A stretch of DNA of 64,000 bases, taken from Cerioporus squamosus (Eukaryota; Basidiomycota; Agaricomycetes; Polyporales; Polyporaceae). Shown piece after piece: positions 32,870 to 44,215 of this stretch. Location of the stretch: the NCBI GenBank assembly GCA_022592435.1, contig JABYQS010000010.1, positions 430,902-494,901 on the forward strand, given 5' to 3'. A model generated the notes under the pieces. It was given only the letters and a program-made list of their open reading frames with translations. It was not told where the DNA came from and did not search any database. How positions within the stretch are numbered: position 1 is the stretch's first letter; the number at the start of each line of letters is the position of its first letter. The position numbers and the translations under genes are program-made.

Positions 32870-34834
32870 TCACTCGTCGCGCCGCCTTCCAACACGTGGT
32901 ACCAAAAGCCAACAGACACCTTGGGCCCCAAGCAGCGCCACGACGGTGGGCTCGACGACCCAGATGCCCTTCTTCGTGCTCATGATGCCAACAATGAGCG
33001 GCCAGAAGGCACTTCCGCTTTGTCCGACGGAGCTCATGAGGGAGAAGGCGTCCGCGTGCATGTTCCGCGGAACAAGTTTGCCTCCGGTCGTGATGGCTGC
33101 GGTGTAGAACGTGGAGATTGCGACGCCGACGAGCGCGGTGCAGACCGCCGTTGAGGCAAAGACCGGGATCAACCATGCGAGACACTCGAGTCCGATGGCG
33201 AACGCGAGGTAGATAAACACTGCGAGACGCTCTCCCATGAGTATGTTGAGAGGCGGCAGGAAGATGCGACCAAGTGCGACACCTGCCGGGGAAGGGGCTC
33301 AGTAAGCTTGCATTCGCAAAGACATAACGGGTCGTACCGAGATAGAAACAGGATGCCACCCATGAAGCGCCCTCCGGGGTGCCTTTGCGAACCTCAACGA
33401 TGTAGGAAACGATCCAGCCGCCGCTGCGAGACTCCGTGAGCATGCATGACGATAGTGATTGCGCGCGGTACTTACATGGATTCTTCGGCCCTAGTCGGAG
33501 AGAGGACAGTGAGACTTCAATCACAAACGATCTGAATGTGACGGAAACTCTCACCCGACATATAACATCAGGAAGATGGCAAGGGTCCAGACAGCCCGGT
33601 TGCGGAGAGTCGCAGTGAATGCATTGAGGGACGTTGTGGTCTCGGTGAGCTGAGACTCGTGCGATGATGCCTGCGGCAGTGCATGCAAGTCGCGGAATGC
33701 TATCCAAGCCAAGACGAATACAGCGATTGTCATCCCGACGTTCGTTGTGTAGAAGAGATGGTACTTAGAAAAATGATTAGCACGCTACATGCCGCAGTAG
33801 CAACGAATCCTCACCGGTACTCCGCGGCTAACCATCGCGGTCGCTACTAGGGGGCTTGCGAACCCCCCTAGACCATAGATTCCGTGAAGAATTCCCGTCC
33901 ACATGAGAGGGTTATTCAGGTTTGCGAAGTATGTGTTGCACAGTCCCAACTGTGTGGAGAGAGATATCAATTACCGATGACAACTGCCGCACACTGTCAA
34001 GTCTTACCTGAGTAGAGAACGCCGAACCGACAACGAAGTAGCCAAAGCACATGAGTCCGAAACTGCGTTGCTGAGAACTGTTGATCACATTCTATAAGAT
34101 GCATCCCTGTCAGTCCCACTCAGTGGGGCCGGGCAATGTGCGCACCCCAATCAACTCTACCATGGTTGAGATGAGCAGAGCATGCCCGAAGCCAACCTTC
34201 CGAGCGAGGGTGCCAGCGGTTGCGGCCGCAACAACGTAGCCCAGGAAGGTGCAAACGAAGAGCACAGACACTTTGGCGTAAGTGATGTTGAAGTTCTTCT
34301 CGATGTGTGGCAGCAATGCTCCTGTAGCTCCTCCGCTGGGCGACACATGCAGGACATCAGTGACATTGTCGTCCAGTGAGAAGAACTAGTACCCACTTCC
34401 AACCTGCCAGAAAGAGCGTCACGAACGACGACGCCATGCGGAGGCGACGCAGTGCTTTGGTTTCATCAAGTGGCCTTGCTTCAGAGATAAACATGTCTTG
34501 CCGTAGGATAGCCGTATCGCGGGGTTGGGGTGTCTCTCCGCCCGCGTCGCCAGCCGCTGCGATACGCGATTGGATACTGTCAGAACACTTCCCGGTGCCA
34601 TCGGTATTGACGACGACAGTTTGGATGGAATCCTGCCGAACGAAGGGCGGGCGAACACTTCAGTTGTGTATCCGCCTCTGTTCCGGGGGTAGCCGCCTCT
34701 GTGGAAGTCAGTGCATTACTCTCCGAGTCAAGCTCAGGCAGGGTGGACTCCTTTTGAACGTCAATGACGGAAACCTCCTGATGAGATGGAAGGTGAACCG
34801 CTGGCAGATCCACGAGCTGAATACCACCCGACAT
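32870..34834 (-). CDS. MFS transporter, 12-helix type, frame break near N-terminus
   Basis: Membrane transporter; substrate unknown. Several exons join LPHIEKNFNITYAKVSVLFV, GYVVAAATAGTLARKVGFGH (the R-K-x-G loop after helix 2), RSFGLMCFGYFVVGSAFSTQ, GILHGIYGLGGFASPLVATA, AVFVLAWIAFRD, RAVWTLAIFLMLYVG, GVALGRIFLPP, IYLAFAIGLECLAWLIPVFA, VGVAISTFYTAAITTGGKLV and VVALLGAQGVCWLLVPRVGR, ending RRRDE at TGA 32870. This is an MFS pattern near the fungal BSC6/FTR1-unrelated sugar-like and drug:H+ groups, but I cannot choose. The upstream acidic N-terminus (MSGGIQLVDLPAVHLPSHQE, ATG 34834) and the part starting DSIQTVVVNTDGTGKCSDSI are in different frames at about 34640-34665 with only a 26-nt GT..AG stretch between, so the start may instead be ATG 34494 (MFISEARP). 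Confidence 0.72.
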
Positions 34835-35499
34835 ATGGACCGGGCAGAGATATGCTCAAGCTGAGGAGGTCCCAAGGGAAAGGAAGTGACGTTCCGAGTC
34901 AAGTTGCGCTTTTGAGCAGTGTCTCTGCCAAGTCCAACTCCGCCTCTCTGGCGGTTACTAATCCGCGGGACAGGGAGGTCTGGAACCATCAGCGGTTTGT
35001 CAGCGGTTATTGGGATAATACAGCATCATGAGGCCTGAGGCTTCGATGCATCAATTCCGGCGGTGTATACGCTGTCTTTAGTACAACTTGGAGAAAGGTT
35101 CGATCGTCAAATCAAGTGAGTAGTGTGCTATCGGCCCTTGTATTGCAGTGCGGTTTCTTGACAAGGAGAGACTATGGTGACCCACCAACCAGGTCAGTCA
35201 CAAGCCGACTGCGCCATCGGGCCTTGAACTTGGTGATGCTGAGGCTGAAACAACGCAGTATTAGCGAAGCGGCCATTGCGTAATAAGTAAGGCTTCCTGT
35301 AATGCAAAAGATTTGGAGTCATCACCAGACTCACAGCAACGCATCCATGGTGCTCCCTTCACGGAAGCAGGATGAGACGACTGCATACCCCTCGCTCACA
35401 CTATTTGCCAACATATGCGGCCTCCAGGACCATCCTGTGAATGCATCGACCAGGTATACCCATGATATAGCAAGAAGAGACTAGCGATACAAACACATC
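34835..35499. other. Intergenic: MFS promoter and dynein-chain 3' region
   Basis: About 665 bp upstream of the MFS start and downstream of the dynein chain stop (both minus strand). AT content rises around 35050-35300. No gene or clear motif seen. Confidence 0.45.
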
Positions 35500-37397
35500 C
35501 TAACTGCCTTCATCCGCACTGGGGTCGCCTTCTGGGCTCTTCGCTGCGGCCGCTCTGTCATCGGTCCTATTCCTCTTATTGATGAGATCGTCGAAGAACT
35601 TCTTGAGCGCCTGATGCTGCGTCTGGTCGTCTCCAGAGCTAGGCGTCGTGACAGAGAGTGGCGACGGCGACGGCGCATTCCCCCGTGCGTGTGCGAGAGC
35701 CGCGGCGGAGGTAGGAACGGAGAGGTTTGACGGTGGTTGTCGTGCGCCGGTTCGGCTGGCCAGTTTCCGGGACGGATCGCCGGCTACGCTCATATTAAGA
35801 GGGCTGGCACTTGCGGCTGCGGAGCCCTCCATCTCGGTTAGAGCGCGTTCGACGTTGGGGAGATTGAAGCTGCTGCTGCCCATTGGGCCGACGATACCCG
35901 TGGAGGTTGTCTCGTTGGGATTACGGAACGCACCACGAGGGTCACGGTTAGGGTTCTTCGCGTTCTCGTCATAATTTTTCGCAAGGAATACTTGCTCCGG
36001 TGTGGGGTTGTTGAGAGGTGGGAGAGGTGGGGGCTGAAAGGCCATTTGTCAAGTATAGCAGATGTAGAGGAGTCTATGATGCGTACCTTGCGGCTCAGGT
36101 CGGGTACGAGACTGGCGTACAACCTTGTCGCCTTCGGCCCAGCATCATCGTCAGAACCATCCAAGTCGTTCTCCCAAGCTTCTCCCCACAACTTGGCATC
36201 GAAGCCATCTCGCAGGACGGCAATCTTCCCCCAGCTGTCCCATCCAGCGGGGATGACGATCTTGTCTCGGTCGAGCGCATTAGGTTTATGCTGGAATGGG
36301 AAGGGGTTCCGAGGTGGTGCTGTCACCTCACCAGCTGATGCCATGGCAGGTGACGGCGCGGGAGGCATGAACAGTGTGTGCAAGGCATACTGCCTCAGGA
36401 CTTGCAGTGTCGCCGGCTGAGGTGTGGTATAGAAAAGTCCTGCACCATCTAATTATCGGTCAGTGACTTGAGCGCGGATGTCGAACAAATACACTCACAC
36501 TTCAGACAGATTGTCCGAAGAACCTGCATGATGCTGTCTGTGCGCTCTTCCCATTCGCCGCCCTTACCCTTCACCATGCCGCCCATGCCCGACGGACCAG
36601 AGCCGATTATATCGTTCCCTTCGTCGATGAGGTCCGCTTTAGTGCACACTACGACGATGGGTACACCCGCGGAGTTGTGGGTAAGAGTGCCGGGGCCTAG
36701 AGGCAATACTGTACTGGCGGTGGCTGTCGCAGGCAATGGTTCCGCGGAAGGTTCCGTATAATACTGCCAATGGGCTTGCACTGGAAGGATGTATCAGCGG
36801 CAGGGACAAATACTACGGACAAGACCGCAGAATACGCACAACGTTCCCGATTCTCCTCCTTCGCGATATCGAGCTCCCGAGACCCGTCGCCTTTGACCCA
36901 TTTCTCCACCCAATCCAGCCATGTCTCAAGTTCCTGAATGAAAGCCCACGGCCTCGTCCAGTCCAGGGCAATCATTACGAGGGTATGAGGCAGAGAGCTT
37001 CGGGGAGGAACGAAGTGGGGTAACAATGCTGTAAATGAGGGGGCTGAGGATGGCACGGTGTAGATGGAGAGGCGTGCAAGGGTATCTGGCAGTTAAAAGA
37101 ATAGTTAGGTCACGTCGCAAACAACCTGCACTGAAACGACGCACCTTCATCCGCGTCGTCTCGTACATCTGCCCAGTTGTATCCGATAGCGAAGTCTATG
37201 CGCTGGTCCTCCTTGGTTTCATCTGGCGGAGGCTTCTGCAGCAACGCTGAAGCAAGGGTTGACTTCCCCGAGGACGGTTCGCCGAGCAGGATGATTTGCT
37301 TCGAGGGTATAGAGCGCGAAGTTGAGACGGAATCGAGGATCGAGGACCATAGGTCCTGCGGTGGCGCGTCCGGCGACGACGGTCGTGAATTATCCAT
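35500..37397 (-). CDS. Cytoplasmic dynein light intermediate chain
   Basis: Links the dynein motor to cargo adaptors; needed for nuclear and endosome transport in hyphae. Start ATG 37397 (an ATG at 37409 is four codons earlier). Exon 1 has LWSSILDSVSTSR and the P-loop GEPSSGKSTLASALL, then FAIGYNWADVRDDADE. Introns join DTLARLSIYTVPSSAPSFTA, MIALDWTRPWAFIQELETWL, VPIVVVCTKADLIDEGNDI, and YGAGLFYTTPQPATLQVLRQ, the G-domain-like core of DLICs. PAGWDSWGKIAVLRDGFD follows, then KPPPLPPLNNPTPEQVFLA. The C-terminal tail is Ser/Pro-rich with FFDDLINKRN near the end; that short helix resembles the adaptor-binding helix in animal LICs (inference). About 540 residues, usual size. Divergent from TIP41 with about 240 bp between starts. 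Confidence 0.93.
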
Positions 37398-37637
37398 AGT
37401 ATGCCTCAAAAGAGCGTCGTATCTCTGGCCGCGACGCGCTGCGTCAGGTAGGGAGCCAGTGTGGTGGTAGACGAGGCGGAGGTATGTACTGAATTGAGGA
37501 CTCCGAGGAGACGAGACACCATCGAGCGCGCAGACGCCGGCGACGCGTCTTTGCAGACGCGCCCATCTTCCGCAACGGCTTGCTCAACCTCGTCCGCACT
37601 GCGCACTCTTTCTGTCCCTTCGTTCGAACAAGTTATC

Positions 37638-38715
37638 ATGTCTGCCGCTATGTCGGTGCCTCAGCACCGTCTGCTAGAGTCCCCTAACTCTCGTGCAATC
37701 GAGATCGGTCCGTGGACAATCACTGCCTGCACCAATCCCATCTCCAACTCCGGACGATCTGACGCGTTGCAAGCCGCGATCGGGGGCATCCCGCTGCCGG
37801 AGATGACCTTTGGCAATAACTCTCTGGAGCTGGATCACAGGGAGAGCGGATGGCGGTACGCTTTCACTACCGAGGAGGCATTGAAGGGCGTTCGGAACGG
37901 CGAGCTACAAGAAGGCGATGGTGGGGTCAAAGTTGGTTATGCGGATGCATGGATGAAGAGTCGGTAAGTGTAGCCCTCAAGGTAAGCCGGTAGCTTCGCG
38001 TTGACTGAGATATTCAGCACCGGTCCATCTTCGCAGATCCCCATGCCGAAGACGGTGCCGACCAAGCCCTATGATTGGACATACACCACGCTGTACCCCG
38101 GACATGTAGAACCGTCCTCGACTAAGGGCATTGACTGGCAACCTGCTGACCGCAACAATCCGAAACACACCATACCACTGGCCGAGTTGACCCGTCAAGA
38201 CCCAATTCTATTCTATGCCGAGATTCCCCTGTTCGAAGACGAGCTGCACGATAACGGAGCGTCGCATTTGCTAGTCCGCATTGTATGTTCGCGTCTATGT
38301 TCCCTTCAGGCCGACATCTTATTATTCATATCCTTGACAGCGTGTCATGCCCACCTGCATTTTCATACTGCAACGCTTCACGCTCAGAGTGGACAACGTA
38401 CTGTTCCGGACGTACGATACTCGGATGTATCACTCATTTGCGTCGTCTCCTCCGCTCGTCGTTCGAGAAACAAGCGGTTGGGAAGCTCCGTACGACCGAG
38501 TCAAGGGGGTCTGTATTTTGGCGATTCCTTCCCAATACAGTGTGCTGATGCTCTTGCAGCGATTACCGAAGCGGGACGACCTGACGCCATTGACTGACCC
38601 CATGTGGATCGCAAAAGTTCTGACCGAGATGCCATCAGAGATCACCCAGGAAATAGGTGCGGGTACTCGTTGGAAAGGCTTGGGTTCAAGGGTGGAGGTC
38701 GCGACACTGGTGTAG
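37638..38715 (+). CDS. TIP41: TIP41-like PP2A regulator (TIPRL)
   Basis: Binds PP2A-type phosphatases and acts in TOR signalling; the yeast ortholog interacts with Tap42. Start ATG 37638 (MSAAMSVPQHRLLESPNSRA). Signature blocks: IEIGPWTITACTNPISNSGR, LPEMTFGNNSLELDHR, PYDWTYTTLYPGHV, IPLAELTRQDPILFYAEIPL, FEDELHDNGASHLLVRIRVM, PTCIFILQRFTLRVDNVLFR and YDTRMYH. Four introns, e.g. between WMKSR and TGPSS near 37963 and between LLVRI and RVMPTC near 38284. Ends VATLV at TAG 38713-38715. About 300 residues, in the family range. Open frame extends upstream to a GTG at 37461, but no ATG there. Confidence 0.93.
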
Positions 38716-39490
38716 GCCCCAGTGTTCTATGGCCCCTGATCGCAACATGTAGCAGTAGACTCAGCAGGTAAGCTCCTCGCTTTCTTGAGATTCATTGCTC
38801 CTGATATACGACCCAAGGATGACCAACTGTAGCATGGATTCCCCTTGTACCACGACTTTGTATGCGACCCGCTGTGTGAAGTATTCATTTTAGTTGATCC
38901 TCTTCTCGTGTCACCCACTGGTTCTTCTGCCATAACTTTGGACTGACAGCCGCAGTTCACCCGACAACTCATTTGCGGTGTTCTCGCCGCCAGCAAGCAA
39001 ATATGCATTCAGTCGGCCAGTCAGTCGATAGTGAACTTGCGGCTATGAAGAAGTGCAATTGCGAAGTGAATGAAGAGATCTTTGTCTCCGCCGTTCGGCG
39101 CAGTTAACCCCACGGTCCACACAGCCCTTCGGCGCTTTCCGCAATCCCCAGAACACGGACCAACCTCCGGTCTATACATCGCTTCCGCTGAACGCGCGCT
39201 GCGCTCTTCTCACTCATCTCTCAGGACATGCCTCGACTGTGATCTGGTCAAACTCACTACATCGCCTCCGTATACCATCCGTGTTCTCGCAGTCCGCAGT
39301 GCAGAACCTCGGGGGTTTCCTGCACTTCGGGATCTCCAAGCAGGTGGTTCTCGATATTGTGGCACGGTCGAGGTGAGTACGCATGTATCGAATAGTTGAG
39401 TGTACATCATATATGTGTCCCTGATTGAATCCCAGTAACCGAAAGCCCTACCAGACACCGATGACCCAGAGAAAAAAAGGTTACAACACA
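38716..39490. other. Intergenic region between TIP41 and GT8-1
   Basis: About 775 bp. A 110-codon open frame at 39070-39399 (+) shows no domain. No RNA gene or repeat found. The TIP41 3' UTR and the GT8-1 3' UTR must share this space. Confidence 0.45.
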
Positions 39491-40695
39491 CTAATGACCG
39501 TGTTTCCAGCCGCACCTTGTGAGCGCGTATCGGTGAGTACTCTCCGTCTCCTCCCAAGCTTTCCCCCACTCCAGTATCTCGTCCCGAAACGTCCCGTCCC
39601 ATTCCTCCGCCTTTCGAAGGACATTCTGGTGCATGTCCTCCAATCCCGTCTCGTTGTACACCCCGCGCCAGAACGGCTTGACCAGCGAGTAGTGGATGAC
39701 GCGTAACTCCGACTGGAGTCCCTCCCACATCTCTGGATTGCGCCTCTTGATCGCCATATTGCCGTTGTAGACGTAGGGGAGACGTACTGCATCAGCGCCG
39801 TAGAAGACGTTCAGCAGTGCTTGCTCGGCTTCCCAGCGAGGATAATGCGCGGTGTCGATCTGGCTGACGAGCTCGCGGAACGCCCTCGTGGACGTCCGGA
39901 CGAACAGCACGCCCGCATTGAAACCGATGCTGAACCCGGGATCCCCGATGTAGACGTCTGGGACTGCGGCGAAGTTGAAGGGCATGGCAAACAGTTCGTC
40001 GAAGTTACGGCGTACAAGCGTGTCGGCGTCGAGGTAGACGATGGCCTTGATCCCCAACTCATCGAACTTCCAGATGGACAGTTTGGTGAATTGGTCAATG
40101 AAGTGCTGGTGGACACCGCCGTCCGCAGGCGGCTCTATGCGGCTGACGGCGTGTGGCTCAAAGCCCGAGGCTGTGGCTATGCAGAGCGCACGTTCACTGA
40201 CATGGCCAGGGATGTAGAAGAGGATACGGCGGGTCTTGCTTTCGACCTTGTTGAGGGAGTGGCCGAGGGTCGCGATGGGGACCGCAAACGCGTCGTTGTA
40301 CATGCTTGTCACGACGGCGTTCTCCGAACGGACGAGAGGAACCGAGCGGAAGAACTCCTCGTTGACGACTGGGAATCGGTGTCTTTGTGAATCCGGTGTC
40401 CAGATGCAGTGCGTTATGTGATATGTGTGTCAAGTACAGAAGGTTATGACACTTACAAGTGCTGGTAGTTATCTACAGCCGACCGTACTGGCTCGTGTCG
40501 ACACTCGTCATGATGTCTCGGGTGGACTATGCGCATAACTTGGAGATGCAACACGACGGAGCAACCCAGCACCAGTGGGAGCCATATCCACGGCTGGCGA
40601 ATCGCAGTTAGGATACGGCGGTAGGGAGACGTCCGAAGTTGGTAAGGAGGCATGAACGGTAGGTGGCTCTCAGAATAAGCACTGTCCTCCTTCAT
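39491..40695 (-). CDS. GT8 family glycosyltransferase, copy 1 (type II membrane)
   Basis: Transfers a sugar from a nucleotide donor with retention; GT8 also contains glycogenin and galactinol synthase. Exon 1 (40453-40695) has a short cytosolic part, one membrane anchor (WIWLPLVLGCSVVLHLQVM) and a luminal stem; an intron joins YQHL to HRFPVVNEEFFRSV, then VVTSMYNDAFAVPIATLGHS. The DxD metal-binding motif is in AIVYLDADTLVRRNFDELF (about 40015-40060), followed by FNAGVLFVRTSTRAF, EQALLNVFYGADAVRLPYVY and HYSLVKPFWRGVYNETG. Golgi localisation is inferred from the anchor. About 370 residues. Lies 550 bp downstream of a second copy on the same strand (41243-42368). Start alternative: internal Met at MPPYQLRTS. 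Confidence 0.88.
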
Positions 40696-41242
40696 ATATG
40701 CAGCGCTGAACGGAAATTACAGATAGCACGTCTGCGCCCTACCACAGCCGCGCCCGTCGATTCATACTTTGACAAGTATAGAACACTGGACAAGCTGCGC
40801 GCCAGTGCCACCTACACCACGGATATCAAGCAGTATCGTTCTTCTACATGCTTTACGGCATCTCCGCCTACCTGTGAAGAAACTCGTGCCGAAGGCTACG
40901 GGAAAGGTCTCAGGTCGGGCTGCAGATTTGTCTCGTGTGACAACCGTGCGTTGTGAGTACTATGCTGTCACCGCATTACGCAGCAGAATATTGACTTCGA
41001 ATATCGCTCGTCCACAGTGCACATCCCACGTCTGTCATACTCCAAGCGCCAAGAGTAGTAAATTCCAGGATATCTCGAGCAACTCCCATGACTCTCCAGA
41101 TGACCGGCGCAGCGTGAGTTCACTGTCTCCACCGCGTGACAGATACAGCGAGATCTCTGCGCCGTTCAGCCTCCAGGTAACGGCGCAGTAGGCCAGACAT
41201 CGTAGAGACCAGCAGCACAGCCGCAATTCAGGTCGAAGAGCG
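40696..41242. other. Spacer between the two GT8 genes
   Basis: About 550 bp holding the promoter of copy 1 and the 3' UTR of copy 2. I looked for a duplicated boundary or repeat and saw none. Confidence 0.45.
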
Positions 41243-42368
41243 TCAGTGTCCATGCCTCCACGCACATCGTGACAAAGCAATGCCATAGGTCTCTTCCGTT
41301 TCCCTCCATGCCTCCCCCCACTCCAGGATCTCGTCTCTCCACAAGCCGCCCCACTCTTCCGCCTTCCGCAGCACATTGTCGTGCATGTCCTCCATCCCAG
41401 TCTCGTTGTATACTCCTCGCCAGAATGGTTTGACTAGGGAGTAATGGATAAGGCGAAGCTCCGGCTGGAGACCCTCCCATAGCTGGGGATTCCGCTTCTT
41501 AATCGCCTGGTTGCCCCCATAAACGTAAGGCAGGCGGGCGGCATCGGGACCGTAGAATACGTTGAGGAAGGCTTGCTCAGCTTCGAAGTGACGATACTGA
41601 GCGGTGTGTATCTGAGAGATGAGGTCGTGGAATACGGTCGCAGACGTCCTGACAAACAGCACGCCCGCATTGAAGCCGATAGTGAAGCCCGGCTCGCCCA
41701 CGTAGATGTCGGGAACGGCGGCAAAGTTGAAGGGGAGAGCGAAGAGCTCGTCGAAGTTGCGCCGGACGAGGATATCGGCGTCAAGGTAGACGACAGCTTT
41801 GACTCCGAGCTCGTGGAATTTCCAAATGGACAGCTTCGTGAACTGGTCGGCGAAGTGTCCGTGGACGCCGTCACCGGGTGCTGCGATACGCTCCACCGCG
41901 TAGGGCTCAAAACCGGACGCGGTAGCAATACAGAGAGCGCGTTCGGACACACGATCCGGAAGGTAGAATACGATACGGCGGGCTTTCGAGTCGACTCTGT
42001 TCAGGGAGTGACCGAGGGTGACGATGGGGACAGCGAAGGCATCATTGTACATGCTGGTGACGATGGCGTTTTCGGAGCGGACAAGCCGCGCAGTCTTCAT
42101 GAACTCGTCGTTCACTATCGGGTGAGAATGCCTTAGGCAATTCGGAGGGGCGTGAGGGCGTGGATCAAGAAGCTCATAAGACGACTCACAGGTTTTGGAA
42201 GTGATCCAGCGGCGTCGAGATTGATCTCGAGCGATCATGATGCAAGAACTGGAAATACAGGAAGAGAAAGAAGGTGAAGATGAGGGCAAGCAGTACAAAT
42301 GGCTGGCGGAACGTGGACAGCAGGAGGGGGCCAGCAGAGTCCCTGATTCGTCTGGGAGGAGGGAGCAT
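41243..42368 (-). CDS. GT8 family glycosyltransferase, copy 2 (type II membrane)
   Basis: Paralog of the copy at 39491-40695. Exon 1 from ATG 42368 (MLPPPRRIRDSAGPLLLSTF) has a strongly hydrophobic anchor (FVLLALIFTFFLFLYFQF) and joins across a 59-bp intron to HSHPIVNDEFMKTARLVRSE. Catalytic part: VVYLDADILVRRNFDELF (DxD), VPDIYVGEPGFTIGFNAGVL, EQAFLNVFYGPDAARLPYVY and KPFWRGVYNETGMEDMHDN. By eye most catalytic-domain residues match copy 1, while the anchor and stem have diverged. The long open frame upstream of exon 1 is intron plus chance sequence; the splice is needed. Substrate unknown. Confidence 0.88.
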
Positions 42369-42818
42369 TTCAGTCTACGCCTGCGGTCTGTCATGCCTGC
42401 CTGCTTTATATGAAAGCCTAATGACTCGAGGGAATTCGAAAACACTCGCCGCTCGTGATGTCGCAACTATCATACAGCGGCGTTAACGACTACGGGCACA
42501 GGCGGAAGCAGTGGGCTAGCCGAGAAGGAAGCCATATCCCTCCGATATTGATCGTCTCCAATGCAGGCTATGCAGAATCCAGTCCTAACAAGTCAGTGTG
42601 TTAGTGGATTTATCGCAAGGGACATCGCTGTGGATCACAGCCCAACCCCCGACACGTAACACCCGCGAACTATTTCACTGGCCGCAAGCGCTGTTACGGC
42701 GGTTCTTGAACGACTTCCTTTTCAGGCAACGTTCGCATTGACCGAGAATTTGTGTGTGCATACAGGCGCCCATCCCTTGCGTCTGCACTTCTCTGCCTGA
42801 CCCAGACTATATCACGCC
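42369..42818. promoter_or_regulatory. Divergent promoter, GT8-2 / RRS1
   Basis: 450 bp between divergent starts; no obvious TATA box or repeat seen. Confidence 0.45.
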
Positions 42819-44003
42819 ATGGACGTATCGGACATCTTGGCAGCACACGATGCGAAACAGTATGTGCATGGCGTTGCCTAGCCAAGTACCGGATTCTGAC
42901 ATCTCACGTAGAAAAGCCGTCACGGTCGAGAAGGATATCCCCCTCGAGATCGACTCCGGCTTTCTCACCGTGACAGACCTCAACCCTGTGGACAAGGAGA
43001 GCTACGAGTACGTCTGTCGTAGCACGGACCTATGTGCTTATTCCTGACAGTTCGGTACGGTTCTACCACTAGAGCTGACCGAGAGGAGTACCTCATGTCT
43101 ACCGCCCGGGATGGCGCACAAGCACTCATCGCCGCTCTGTTCTCATTACCGACGACCTCTTCTCCCGACGGCCCACTAGCACAGCTGCCCCCTCCCATAA
43201 CACAGCTACCTCGCGCAAAACCTCTGCCGAAGCCCAAGCCTCCCACCAAATGGGAGCAGTTTGCGAAGGCGAAGGGCATCCAAAAGGCGAGGAGAGACAA
43301 GAAGGTCTGGGACGAGGAGAAGCAGGAGTGGGTCAACCGTTGGGGCTGGAAGGGTGCGAACAAGGACAAGGAGGTGCAATGGATCACGGAGGTCCCTGCC
43401 AATGCCGGTGCGTCTGAATCATCTCTGTTGCATGCACTCCTCCAACCGATCATCTACGGGCGCTGCAGACGTGGACTATGACCCTGTCAAGGTAGCGCGA
43501 GATGCCCGCAAGGCGCGTGTCGCAAAGAACGAGAAACAGCATCAGCAGAACCTCGCTCGGGCCGCGCCGGTCAACCCGGGCAGCAGCAGTACAGGTGCAC
43601 CCGCGGATCGGAAGAAACAAATCGACAGGACGCTTGCTGTCACACGAACCAGCACCGCCAGCATGGGCAAATTTGATAGGAGATTGGAGGGCGAGAAGAA
43701 GCTGAAAGGGGTCAAGCGGAAGGTGAGTTTCGCGTCTACTACGTGGAACATAGCCTGACGCTCCTTTGTCAGTTCGATCCTACAGAGATTTCGGCAGCCA
43801 GCGAGAAGTCGCGAGACCTCGCCATTCTCTCAAAACTTGAGAAGGAGCCGTCGACAAAGAAGTCGAAGAAGTCGGACTCCGCCGGCGACGTTCTCAATGT
43901 ACGGAAGGCGATACGGTCGGCGAGTAAGGGCAAAGGCAGCGCAGCGCTCGCCAGGGAGGCTGGCGGCGGCAAGGGGAAAAACTTCAAGAAGGGCAAGCGG
44001 TAG
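42819..44003 (+). CDS. RRS1: Ribosome biogenesis regulatory protein Rrs1
   Basis: Nucleolar factor that, with Rpf2, brings the 5S RNP into pre-60S particles. Start ATG 42819. Five exons: MDVSDILAAHDAK, then VTVEKDIPLEIDSGFLTVTD, then DREEYLMSTARDGAQALIAA with LP...LPRAKPLPKPKPPTKWEQ and FAKAKGIQKARRDKKVWDEE, NRWGWKGANKDKEVQWITEV, and DVDYDPVKVARDARKARVAK. The KPxPxPKPPTKWExFAKxKGI block and WGWKGANKD define the family. The C-terminus is basic (KGKNFKKGKR), as usual for nucleolar proteins. About 310 residues compared with 203 in yeast. Stop TAG 44001-44003. Confidence 0.94.
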
Positions 44004-44215
44004 CTGTTCCACCCTCTTGTTCTGCGTTGTGACAGTGTATTCGGTTTTATCGCTTTTGTTCGTTCTGTTCACGGAATAACCACATTGCGTTGACTTCTCA
44101 CAAGTCCTCATGACCATGCTGCTGTTCATAAGGTCGATGTCATTGCCATATACATATACATACAGCGACTGTGGCACATTACGAGGGTGAATATGTACAT
44201 GTACAATGTCGTCCA

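Noticed and set aside
39070..39399. 110-codon ORF on the plus strand
   Set aside because: No domain, wrong codon bias, sits between TIP41 and GT8 UTRs.
42186..42466. Extended single-frame version of GT8 copy 2 starting at 42466
   Set aside because: It reads through the intron and would lack the membrane anchor that exon 1 in the other frame supplies; the spliced form matches copy 1.
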